DNA from: Lysobacterales bacterium
GTDB lineage: Bacteria; Pseudomonadota; Gammaproteobacteria; Xanthomonadales; Rhodanobacteraceae
Reading direction: 5' to 3'
Assembly: GCA_013298265.1 (NCBI GenBank)
Contig: JAAFHE010000215.1
Coordinates: 1 to 6,717 of the forward strand
Length of the DNA: 6,717 bases
The position numbers were made by a program, and so were the translations under genes. The first letter of the stretch is position 1. The number at the start of each line of letters is the position of its first letter. The notes under the pieces were generated by a model that had not been told where the DNA came from, did not search any database, and saw nothing but the letters and a program-made list of their open reading frames with translations. Shown piece by piece: positions 1-6,717 of this stretch.

Positions 1-2777
1 TCCTCGACGACCCGGCGACACAGGCCGCACTCTCTGCATGCGACACGACGGACCCTGGGGTCGAGCGTGACGACGATGCACCCGTCTACGTGATCTACAC
101 CTCTGGCTCGACCGGACAGCCCAAGGGTGTCGTCAACGTGCAGCGCGGATTGTCCAATCTCGCTGCGGCGCAGCCGGCGATGTTCGCCGTCGATACGGAT
201 AGCCGCGTGCTGCAGTTCGCGTCGCCGAGTTTCGACGCGAGCGTGTTCGAGATCGCGATGGCACTTGGCGCCGGAGCGACCCTGTGCCTGGGCACGAATG
301 AGGCGTTGCTGCCGGGCGGCCCACTGCAGCACACGCTGGCGCGGCAGTCGGTGACTCACCTGACCGTGCCGCCATCGGTGCTGGAGCTGCTCCTGCCGGA
401 GCAACTGTCCGGCGTGTCGACGCTCGTTGTCGCCGGCGAAGCGCTGGCACCGGCGCTGGCGGCGCGCTTCTGTACAGGGCGGCAGCTGTTCAATGCCTAC
501 GGTCCCAGCGAAGCGTCGGTCTGCGCGACTAGCTGGCGTTGCGACGGCAGCGACACCGACATCGTGCCGATCGGATTTCCGCTGCCGGGTACGCGGCTCC
601 ATATTCTCGATCGCTACGGCCAGCCCGCGCCGGTCGGCGTGATCGGGGAGATCCATCTCGGTGGTGCCGGACTCGCGGCGGGCTACCTGCAGCGTGACGA
701 ACTGACCGCGCAGCGCTTCATCGCCGACCCTTTGCGTAGCGACGGCGCCCGGCTCTATCGCACCGGCGATCTCGGGGAGTATCGCAGCGACGGTGCAGTG
801 CTCTACCGCGGTCGCAGCGACACGCAGATCAAGCTGCGCGGTTTTCGCATCGAGCCCGGTGAGATCGAGGCGCGGCTTGAGAGCATCGCCGAGGTGTGCA
901 GGGCCGTGGTGCAGGTGCGCGAGGACGTGAACGGACACCGGCGCCTCGTCGCCTATGTAGGCCTTGCCGAAGACGCCGATACGGACGGCATCGATGCGCG
1001 CCTGCGTCGCGTGCTGCTGAGTCATCTGCCGAGTCACCTGATCCCGGCACAGTTCGTGTCCGTCGCGCACTGGCCGCTGACCGCGAGCGGCAAGCTGGAC
1101 CGGCGCGCGCTCGCGCGGCTGGATACGATCGTTGTCACTGCACCGACGGCGCCGCGCAACGCGATCGAACAGGCCATCGTGCGCAGTTGGGCAAGATTGC
1201 TCGGCCTGACCGAAGCGCAGGTCGGAATCGACACGGATTTCTTCGCCTCCGGCGGCGACTCCATGCTGGCCGCGCGCTTCGTGGCGGCAGCCGCGCTCGA
1301 CGGTCTGCAGATCGGTATCCGCGACGTGCTCGACCGGCACACCGTTCGCGAACTCGCGCCGCGGGTTCGCGCGGTTGCCGCTGCGTCGTCTTCCGCACAG
1401 GACGGCGAGGCGGCGGCCCTGCCGCTGCTGCCGAATGTCGCGCATGCGCTGGCCGTATCGAGCGCGGACGTGCGCGATTGCTGGAACCTGTTCTCGCGGG
1501 TGGAGCTGCCGGCGGACTGTTGCTTCGCAACGCTGCGTGACGCGTTCGGCCTGCTGCTGCAGCGTCACGATGCGCTGCGCCAGAGCTACTGGGAAGAGGC
1601 TGGCGGCTGGCGCGGTCGCATTCTGCCGTACGACGGCACGCTGGCTTTCCGTGTCATGGACGTCGGCGGCGACAGTGCCGCCGCGCTGGATGCAGCACTA
1701 CGCACAGCGCACCACGACATGCTGGGCGGCGCCAGTGTCCAGCACGGTCCGCTGATCCAGATGACCGTGCTCGATCGCGGCGCCGGCTGCCGCGCGCAGT
1801 TGCTCTGGTGCGCGCACCACTACGCTACCGATGCGGTGTCGTCGGAAATCCTCGGCCGCGAGTTCGTGCGTCTTTACGAACAGCTCGAACGCGGCCTGCC
1901 ACCGGCGCTGCCGCCTGTCGCGCCGCGCTATCGCGACTACGCCGGGTATCTGCAGCGCTACGCCGACAGTGCGGCCTGCCTCGCGCACGTTCCCTACTGG
2001 CGGCGCGCACTGGACCACGCCGATCTCGGCATTCCGCTCGATCGCACCGACGGAAAGTGCTACCCGTGGACCTGGATCGACTGGCGCAGTGCGCATCCGG
2101 TCGGACCATTGCTCGATGCGGCGGCGGTCGATGGCGCGCCACCGCTTGCGGACCTGCTCGTCGCCGCGTTCGCGGACGCGTACGCGTGCTGGTCGGGCAG
2201 GGACGTGCTCTGGATGAACCTCATCGACAGCGGCCGCGACGGTCCGCCGGAGTCGCCCGACACCGGCAGCGCCGTCGGCTGGTTCGCGACGCTGTATCCG
2301 CTGCTGCTCGAATTCGATCGGCATGCGCTGCCGGTGGGGCGAGTGCGTATGCTCTGCACGCAACTGCGCGAGCTGCCGCGCGACAAGAGCTTCGGTCTGC
2401 TCAAGTATTGCTGCAGTGATGCCGCGGTGCGTGTCGAACTCGCTGCGTTGCCGGAGCCGCGCATCAACTTCAATTTCCTCGGCCGCTATCGCACGAGTGC
2501 CGTTGAGGCGGCGACCCAGGACTCGCGCTTCGGTGCGCTGCCGTTCGATGTCAGCGACGACGCCTATCTGGCCGATGCGGGCGACGGCGAATCCACCGCA
2601 CTCGGCGAGAACTACATCCTCTTCGTCTGTTCGATCCGCGACCATACGCTCGACGTGACCTGGGCCTACAACACGCAACAGTTCGATCAGGTGACGATCG
2701 AGCGTTTCGATGCGGCGCTGGGCGCGCAACTGCGTGAATTCGCGGCGGCCCTCGGCGTTGCGGAGGGGAGCGAATGA
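1..2777 (+). CDS. Nonribosomal peptide synthetase, 3' part: A (Phe-type) - T - epimerization-like domain
   Basis: The frame (first whole codon at 3, 924 residues visible) is open through the left edge, so this is the C-terminal part of a larger cytoplasmic synthetase; the GTG at 90 is an internal Val just before core A3, not a start. Domains in order: adenylation domain entering between A2 and A3, with A3 YTSGSTGQPKG (96-128), A4 FDASVFE (231-251), A5 NAYGPSE (492-512), A6 (645-689), A7 LYRTGDL (753-773), A8 (810-869) and A10 ASGKLDR with Lys at 1092-1094; carrier domain with FFASGGDSML, phosphopantetheine Ser at 1260-1262; then about 450 residues of condensation-superfamily fold (about 1419-2770). 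Its HHYATDA (1815-1835), AVGWFATLYP (from 2271) and INFNFLG (from 2463) match epimerization cores E2, E5 and E7. GGDS in the carrier is also usual before E domains. The pocket reads D-A-F-T-V-A-A-V-C-K, indicating Phe. E4 is degenerate, so epimerase activity is uncertain. No thioesterase and no obvious COM docking extension follows. Confidence 0.95.
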   Translation, partial: LDDPATQAALSACDTTDPGVERDDDAPVYVIYTSGSTGQPKGVVNVQRGLSNLAAAQPAMFAVDTDSRVLQFASPSFDASVFEIAMALGAGATLCLGTNEALLPGGPLQHTLARQSVTHLTVPPSVLELLLPEQLSGVSTLVVAGEALAPALAARFCTGRQLFNAYGPSEASVCATSWRCDGSDTDIVPIGFPLPGTRLHILDRYGQPAPVGVIGEIHLGGAGLAAGYLQRDELTAQRFIADPLRSDGARLYRTGDLGEYRSDGAVLYRGRSDTQIKLRGFRIEPGEIEARLESIAEVCRAVVQVREDVNGHRRLVAYVGLAEDADTDGIDARLRRVLLSHLPSHLIPAQFVSVAHWPLTASGKLDRRALARLDTIVVTAPTAPRNAIEQAIVRSWARLLGLTEAQVGIDTDFFASGGDSMLAARFVAAAALDGLQIGIRDVLDRHTVRELAPRVRAVAAASSSAQDGEAAALPLLPNVAHALAVSSADVRDCWNLFSRVELPADCCFATLRDAFGLLLQRHDALRQSYWEEAGGWRGRILPYDGTLAFRVMDVGGDSAAALDAALRTAHHDMLGGASVQHGPLIQMTVLDRGAGCRAQLLWCAHHYATDAVSSEILGREFVRLYEQLERGLPPALPPVAPRYRDYAGYLQRYADSAACLAHVPYWRRALDHADLGIPLDRTDGKCYPWTWIDWRSAHPVGPLLDAAAVDGAPPLADLLVAAFADAYACWSGRDVLWMNLIDSGRDGPPESPDTGSAVGWFATLYPLLLEFDRHALPVGRVRMLCTQLRELPRDKSFGLLKYCCSDAAVRVELAALPEPRINFNFLGRYRTSAVEAATQDSRFGALPFDVSDDAYLADAGDGESTALGENYILFVCSIRDHTLDVTWAYNTQQFDQVTIERFDAALGAQLREFAAALGVAEGSE
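2762..2770 (+). promoter_or_regulatory. Ribosome binding site of the exporter gene
   Basis: GGAGGGGAG lies inside the last codons of the upstream synthetase gene; the GGAGG core (2762-2766) ends seven bases before the ATG at 2774. It is a near-ideal Shine-Dalgarno sequence. With the ATGA stop/start overlap (2774-2777) it fixes the exporter start and supports translational coupling between the two genes. Confidence 0.8.
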
Positions 2778-4390
2778 GACTGCTCGGTTATGTATTCCGC
2801 CAATCGCCGGGCCTCGTGCTGATCGCAATCGCTACCGGCATAGCCGGCGGTCTGAGCGGCGCCGCTTTGATCTCGGTGATCGGTACGGCCGTAGGCGGCG
2901 GCGATCGTGGCAACCTGGTATGGGCGTTCGCCGGGCTGTGCGTGCTGACCGTCGTCGCGCGTTCGGCCGCGGCGATCGCACTGATTCGCCTGACGCAGGG
3001 CGCGACCTACCGCATGCGCATCGTGCTGAGCCGCAAGTTGCTCGCGACGCGCTACGAGACCCTGCAGCGGATCGGCAAGGCGGAGCTGCAGACCATCCTC
3101 AACAACGACATACTGACGGTCACCCAGGTGTTCCAGCAGATGCCGGTGATCCTCAGCGATCTGGTGCTGGTGTTCGCGAGTCTCGCCTACATGGCCTGGC
3201 TGTCGCTGGCGCTGTTCGTGCCGTTCGTCGTCGCGCTCGCGATCGCGCTCGTGCTGTATCTGATGGTCGAGCGCATTCCGCTGCGCAAGTCGGAAGCCTT
3301 GCGTGCGCAGCTCGAGGGGATGACGGCCGGACTGCGTGATCTTGTCGACGGCAGCCGCGAATTGCAGCTCAATGCGCGCCGCGGCACATTCTTCGTCGAG
3401 CGCGTGCTCGCACCGCTTGCCGCAGGGCAGCGCCGGCTTGCGACCGAAGCCATGGCGGGGTTCGCGCTGGTGGCCAACAGCGGTACGGTGATGTTCTTCG
3501 CGGTCATGGGCGTGGTGCTGTTCTCCGCTCCCCACTGGAGTTCGGTTGGCACCGACGTGCAGACGCGTTTCGCGTTCTCGCTGATGTATCTGCTCGGGCC
3601 GCTGCACGGCCTGACCATGTCGCTGCAGAGCCTTCGCTACGGCGAGATCGCGCTGCGGCGCATCGAGCAGCTCGAAACAGGGCTGCCGCCGGAAAATGCG
3701 AGTGTCGCGGTGATGCCGGAATTTCCTGTGCACGAGCGCCTCACGCTCGAACTCGACGCGCTGCGCTATTGCTATGCGGGCGAGGAGGGAGAGCCCGGCT
3801 ATACCGTGGGTCCGATCGATCTGACCCTGCGCCAGGGCGAGATCACCTTCATCATCGGCGGCAACGGCAGCGGCAAGACTACCTTGGCGCTGTTGTTGCT
3901 CGGGCTTTACGAGCCCAGCGACGGCCAGCTACGGCTCAACGGCGTCGCCGTCGATGAGGCGAATCGTGCGGCCTATCGCCAGCATTTCTCCGCGGTGTTT
4001 TCCGACTATCACCTGTTCGAGCAGCTACTGCAGCACGACGACGAAACGCCGCAGCTCAGCGTCAATCAATACATTTCCCGTCTTGGCCTTTCCGACAAAG
4101 TCTTTGCGGCCGACGGACGCTTCTCGACGACACGCCTGTCCAGCGGCCAGCGCAAGCGTCTTGCCCTCATCGCGAGCTACATGGACGACAGGCCCATCGT
4201 ACTGTTCGACGAATGGGCCGCCGATCAGGACCCCGAGTTCAAGCGCGTGTTCTATCACGAGCTTCTGCCCGACCTGAAAGCGCGCGGCAAGCTCGTGCTC
4301 GTGATCTCGCACGACGACGCGTATTTCGATTGCGCCGATCGGGTGTTGCGGCTCGAGGAGGGCCGGCTTGCGGCGCGCGTCCCGACGTAG
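2774..4390 (+). CDS. Cyclic-peptide-type ABC exporter (SyrD/PvdE-like), fused membrane and ATPase domains
   Basis: This 538-residue half-transporter should homodimerise in the inner membrane and use ATP to move the peptide, or a precursor, out of the cytoplasm. Hydrophobicity suggests six membrane helices at about residues 12-36, 48-72, 124-142, 143-165, 227-251 and 265-285. The ATPase domain follows from about 325: Walker A GGNGSGKT (362-369, Lys368), signature LSSGQ (455-459), Walker B IVLFDE (475-480, Asp479, Glu480) and H-loop VISHDD (His513). The Q-loop region reads FSAVFSDYHLF with no Gln, and the Walker B is followed by WAADQDP; both are, as I recall, normal for the SyrD/PvdE family, as is the length near 540-550 residues. 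Known relatives secrete syringomycin (SyrD) or move the pyoverdine precursor to the periplasm (PvdE). The start overlaps the synthetase stop by four bases behind a strong ribosome binding site, so the cargo is probably the product of this cluster. The exact substrate cannot be read from the sequence. Confidence 0.95.
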   Translation: MRLLGYVFRQSPGLVLIAIATGIAGGLSGAALISVIGTAVGGGDRGNLVWAFAGLCVLTVVARSAAAIALIRLTQGATYRMRIVLSRKLLATRYETLQRIGKAELQTILNNDILTVTQVFQQMPVILSDLVLVFASLAYMAWLSLALFVPFVVALAIALVLYLMVERIPLRKSEALRAQLEGMTAGLRDLVDGSRELQLNARRGTFFVERVLAPLAAGQRRLATEAMAGFALVANSGTVMFFAVMGVVLFSAPHWSSVGTDVQTRFAFSLMYLLGPLHGLTMSLQSLRYGEIALRRIEQLETGLPPENASVAVMPEFPVHERLTLELDALRYCYAGEEGEPGYTVGPIDLTLRQGEITFIIGGNGSGKTTLALLLLGLYEPSDGQLRLNGVAVDEANRAAYRQHFSAVFSDYHLFEQLLQHDDETPQLSVNQYISRLGLSDKVFAADGRFSTTRLSSGQRKRLALIASYMDDRPIVLFDEWAADQDPEFKRVFYHELLPDLKARGKLVLVISHDDAYFDCADRVLRLEEGRLAARVPT

Positions 4391-4410
4391 GGTATCCGCC
4401 CGGCGCCGGT

Positions 4411-6717
4411 TCAGTCCCAGCGCAGGCGGCCCGGCGGCCGCGCCGGTTGCTCGCCATCGCCGGTCTGTCCGGCAAGGAATCCGGCGATCGTCGGTGACGC
4501 GACGACGTCGTGCAGACTTACCGGCCGGCCGGTCAGGGTCCGCAGCGGCGCGAGCAGACGTAGCGCCAGCAGCGAGTAGCCGCCAAGGTCGAAGAAATCG
4601 TCGTGGACGCCGACGCGGTCGATTCCCAGCTGCTCCGCCCAGAGCGCCGCGATCTGCGTTTCGAGCAGGGTTCGCGGCGCGACATACCCGCCTTCGCCAC
4701 GGCGACCGTCGGGACGGGGCAAGGCCTTGCGATCGAGCTTGCCGCTACTGGTATAGGGCAGTGCGGTCAGCTCGATGATCTGCGTCGGTAGCATTGCGTC
4801 GGGCAGGTGTCTACGCAGATCGCTGCGCCATTCAGCGGCCCGCCGCGGCGGCGTGCCGGGCACGCATTGCACGTAGGCGAGCAGTGCACCGCTGTCCGCA
4901 TCGAACACGACGGCGGCAACGGCGACGCCGGGCAGGGCGGCCAGCGCGGCCTCGATTTCGCCGAGTTCGATGCGGATGCCGCGCACCTTGACCTGCCGAT
5001 CCATTCGGCCGAGAAATTCGATGACGCCGTCGTCGCGCAGGCATACCCGATCGCCCGAGCGGAACAGGCGATGGCCGCGCCGGAACGGGTCGGGCAGGAA
5101 TTTTTCGGCGGTGAGTTCACTCGCGCCGAGATAGCACAGCGCGACGTTGGCGCCGCCAAGATACAGTTCGCCGGCCACGCCGACCGGCAGCGGTTGTCCG
5201 TGCGCGTCGAGTACATAAGCCTGCGTGTTCGCAATCGGCCGCCCCAGCGGCACGACGCCGTGCGGCGGTGCGTCGGCATCAACGCAGTGGAAGGTCACGT
5301 CGCCGGCCACTTCTGACGAACCGTACAGATTCACCAGCTGCGTCTGCGGCAGTCGACGGCATGCACGATGGGCAAGTGCCGCGGGCAGCGCGTCGCCGCT
5401 GCAGATCAGGAGTTCGAGCGCGTGCGCGGGCGGTACATCGTCGATCAGTAGCGACAGCAGCGCCGGAACCAGCACCAGCCGCTGCACGCCGGCGGCGACG
5501 ATGCGCTGCCACAGTCGGGACGGGTCGCTTGCGTCGGCCGCGTTGACGATGCAGAGCCGGCCGCCGAACAGCAGACAGCCCAAGGTCTCGGTCAATGCGT
5601 CGATGAACGTGATCGCGGTCTTCTGCGCGACGACATCTCCGGGCCTGCACGGAAACCGTTGCTGCATCCACAGCAGCCGGTTGACGAGGCCGCGCTGCGT
5701 GCCGGCGACGGCCTTGGGCGTGCCGGTCGAGCCGGACGTGAAGATGAGATAGGCAACCGATTCGGTGAAAGCCGCGGGCGAAGGCACGCTCCCGAGCGGC
5801 GCCGCATTGACCGGTGCGTGCTCGTCGCCGAGGACGAACAGCGCCGGCGTCGCGCCAATCCAGGCCGTGTCGTCGGAACGGCGCGTGAAGACCACGACGA
5901 CCGAGCTCGTCGCCTGGACCATCGCCTGCCGACGCAGCGCCGGCTGCGCCGGATCGAACGCCGCATAGATTGCGCCGCATTGCATCGTCGCCAGCAGCGC
6001 GACGGCGAGCGCGATCGAACGGTCGGCGCAGACACCGACGATCATGCCGGCCGTCACGCCGGCAGCGCGCAGACGCCGCGAAAGACGCCGGGCTTCCGCG
6101 TCGAGCGCGGCATAACTCAGTGCTTGCGAACCGTCGTCGATGGCGATCGCATCGGGTGTGCGCTGCACCTGTTGCTGCCAGAGTTCGGCGATCGACACCT
6201 CGGGCAGCGTCGCGTCGGTGGCATTCCAGTCGAGGACCACGCGCGCGTACTCGGCTGCGGTCAGCAGCGGCGCCATCGCTGCGCTGTCCGCGTCGGGCGC
6301 CGCCAGGAGGACAGTCATCTGGGCGGCGAGTGCCTGCACGCGGGCCGGCTCGACCGCGCCGCTGTCGCTGCACAGATAGCCGTCTCCTGCCTCGGTGATG
6401 TCGAGCGAGAGTGCCTCGCGCGGAACCAGCGCGATCGTCCAGCAAGCCGCTGCCGCACCTGTAAACGCCGCGAGATTTGCAAACGCTTTGATCGCCGCCG
6501 CAGCGCCGGTACGCAGGCTGCCCAGTGTGTCGCCCGCGGCGATCTCCACCTGCAGGACAGCGCGCGCGGAATGCGTGCCGTCGGTTGCGCCGATGATCAG
6601 GCGCAGCGTTGTGGCATCGCTATGGCGCCAGAGCAGCAGCGCGAATGCCGCGGCGAGATCGGCCAGGCGATTCCGGATCGGTGGCCAGGGAAGGGCCAGC
6701 GCATGACGCGACGGCTG
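4411..6717 (-). CDS. Nonribosomal peptide synthetase, 3' part: shortened C-like segment - A (beta-alanine-type) - T
   Basis: The frame is open from the right edge to the TGA at 4413-4411 (768 residues visible), so the N-terminus is missing; the GTG at 6549-6547 is internal to a continuing open frame. Residues 1-155 resemble the C-terminal side of a condensation domain (LADLAAAFALLLWRHS near the start, a C-A linker with PLLTAAE and DWNAT) but are much shorter than usual. The adenylation domain (about 170-665) has A1 LSYAAL, A3 FTSGSTGTPKAV (5742-5707), A4 FIDALTE (5607-5587), A5 NLYGSSE, A7 LFRSGDR, a well conserved A8 (GRMDRQVKVRG) and A10 SSGKLDR with Lys at 4740-4738. The pocket reads I-D-T-V-I-S-L-G-D-K, suggesting a beta-amino acid, probably beta-alanine. 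The carrier domain has DLGGYSLL, phosphopantetheine Ser at 4575-4573. The protein stops about 50 residues later with a Pro/Arg-rich tail and no thioesterase, so the chain must pass to another protein. It converges on the exporter gene, leaving a 20-base gap. Confidence 0.94.
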   Translation of the reverse strand, partial: QPSRHALALPWPPIRNRLADLAAAFALLLWRHSDATTLRLIIGATDGTHSARAVLQVEIAAGDTLGSLRTGAAAAIKAFANLAAFTGAAAACWTIALVPREALSLDITEAGDGYLCSDSGAVEPARVQALAAQMTVLLAAPDADSAAMAPLLTAAEYARVVLDWNATDATLPEVSIAELWQQQVQRTPDAIAIDDGSQALSYAALDAEARRLSRRLRAAGVTAGMIVGVCADRSIALAVALLATMQCGAIYAAFDPAQPALRRQAMVQATSSVVVVFTRRSDDTAWIGATPALFVLGDEHAPVNAAPLGSVPSPAAFTESVAYLIFTSGSTGTPKAVAGTQRGLVNRLLWMQQRFPCRPGDVVAQKTAITFIDALTETLGCLLFGGRLCIVNAADASDPSRLWQRIVAAGVQRLVLVPALLSLLIDDVPPAHALELLICSGDALPAALAHRACRRLPQTQLVNLYGSSEVAGDVTFHCVDADAPPHGVVPLGRPIANTQAYVLDAHGQPLPVGVAGELYLGGANVALCYLGASELTAEKFLPDPFRRGHRLFRSGDRVCLRDDGVIEFLGRMDRQVKVRGIRIELGEIEAALAALPGVAVAAVVFDADSGALLAYVQCVPGTPPRRAAEWRSDLRRHLPDAMLPTQIIELTALPYTSSGKLDRKALPRPDGRRGEGGYVAPRTLLETQIAALWAEQLGIDRVGVHDDFFDLGGYSLLALRLLAPLRTLTGRPVSLHDVVASPTIAGFLAGQTGDGEQPARPPGRLRWD

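Noticed and set aside
90..92. GTG as the start codon of the plus-strand synthetase
   Set aside because: The frame is open upstream to the window edge and the codon is the Val within the conserved segment leading into core A3; starting here would cut the A domain in half.
1419..2770. Reading the C-terminal domain as an ordinary condensation or dual C/E domain
   Set aside because: The VGWF..LYP and FNFLG motifs are E-lineage markers, the carrier before it has GGDS, and it sits at the C-terminus with no downstream module.
1698..2828. Long minus-strand open frame (376 codons) opposite the E-like domain
   Set aside because: It is antisense to a region with clear E-domain motifs, has an Arg/His-rich composition typical of GC-rich shadow frames and shows no recognisable domain.
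2687..3733. Minus-strand open frame (348 codons) opposite the exporter
   Set aside because: It is rich in His, Gln and Arg with no family match, and lies antisense to the membrane domain of the ABC protein; best explained by GC-rich codon bias.
4391..4410. Possible bidirectional terminator between the convergent genes, with the palindrome CCGGCGCCGG at 4400-4409
   Set aside because: The palindrome is short, has almost no loop and no T-tract on either strand; such GC palindromes are common by chance in this composition.
5279..6445. Second long minus-strand frame (388 codons) overlapping the minus-strand synthetase
   Set aside because: It is a +1/-1 shadow of the adenylation domain, extremely Arg-rich and without domain motifs; the real frame carries all the A-domain cores.
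6547..6549. GTG as the start codon of the minus-strand synthetase
   Set aside because: The frame stays open to the right edge and the upstream residues (LADLAAAFALLLWRHS) look like condensation-domain sequence, so the gene continues beyond the window.

Overview
The window is an interior piece of a nonribosomal peptide synthetase (NRPS) gene cluster. The DNA is GC-rich, the genes are tightly packed, and the one complete gene is an exporter of the SyrD/PvdE (cyclic peptide export) type. That family is best known from Proteobacteria such as Pseudomonas and relatives, so a high-GC proteobacterium is the most likely host. This is an inference from gene content; no taxonomic marker is present.

Layout: positions 1-2777 (+) hold the 3' end of an NRPS gene, which enters mid-adenylation domain and continues A-T-E-like to its stop. 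An exporter gene of 538 codons (2774-4390, +) follows with a 4-base ATGA overlap and a strong ribosome binding site, so the two are almost certainly one transcript and translationally coupled. After a 20-base gap a second NRPS gene runs the other way (6717-4411, -): a shrunken condensation-like segment, a complete adenylation domain and a terminal carrier domain. Its 5' end lies beyond the right edge. The two transcription units converge at about 4391-4410. No RNA gene, mobile element, CRISPR array, tRNA or start-side promoter is visible, and no stretch over 300 bases lacks a gene.

Working together: read by eye against the GrsA Phe numbering, the plus-strand A domain has the pocket D-A-F-T-V-A-A-V-C-K, very close to phenylalanine-type codes. 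The minus-strand A domain has I-D-T-V-I-S-L-G-D-K, with the Asp displaced by one position, as remembered for beta-alanine-type codes. The inferred product is a peptide containing Phe (possibly D-Phe, if the terminal epimerization-like domain works) and a beta-amino acid, probably beta-alanine, exported by the ABC protein. Neither NRPS fragment ends in a thioesterase or reductase, so more subunits must lie outside the window.

The points most worth following are the epimerization-like domain that lacks the EGHGRE catalytic motif, the abnormally short condensation-like region in front of the beta-alanine-type module, and the unknown order in which these subunits work. I see a probable uncharacterised peptide pathway built from known parts, not a new class of system.
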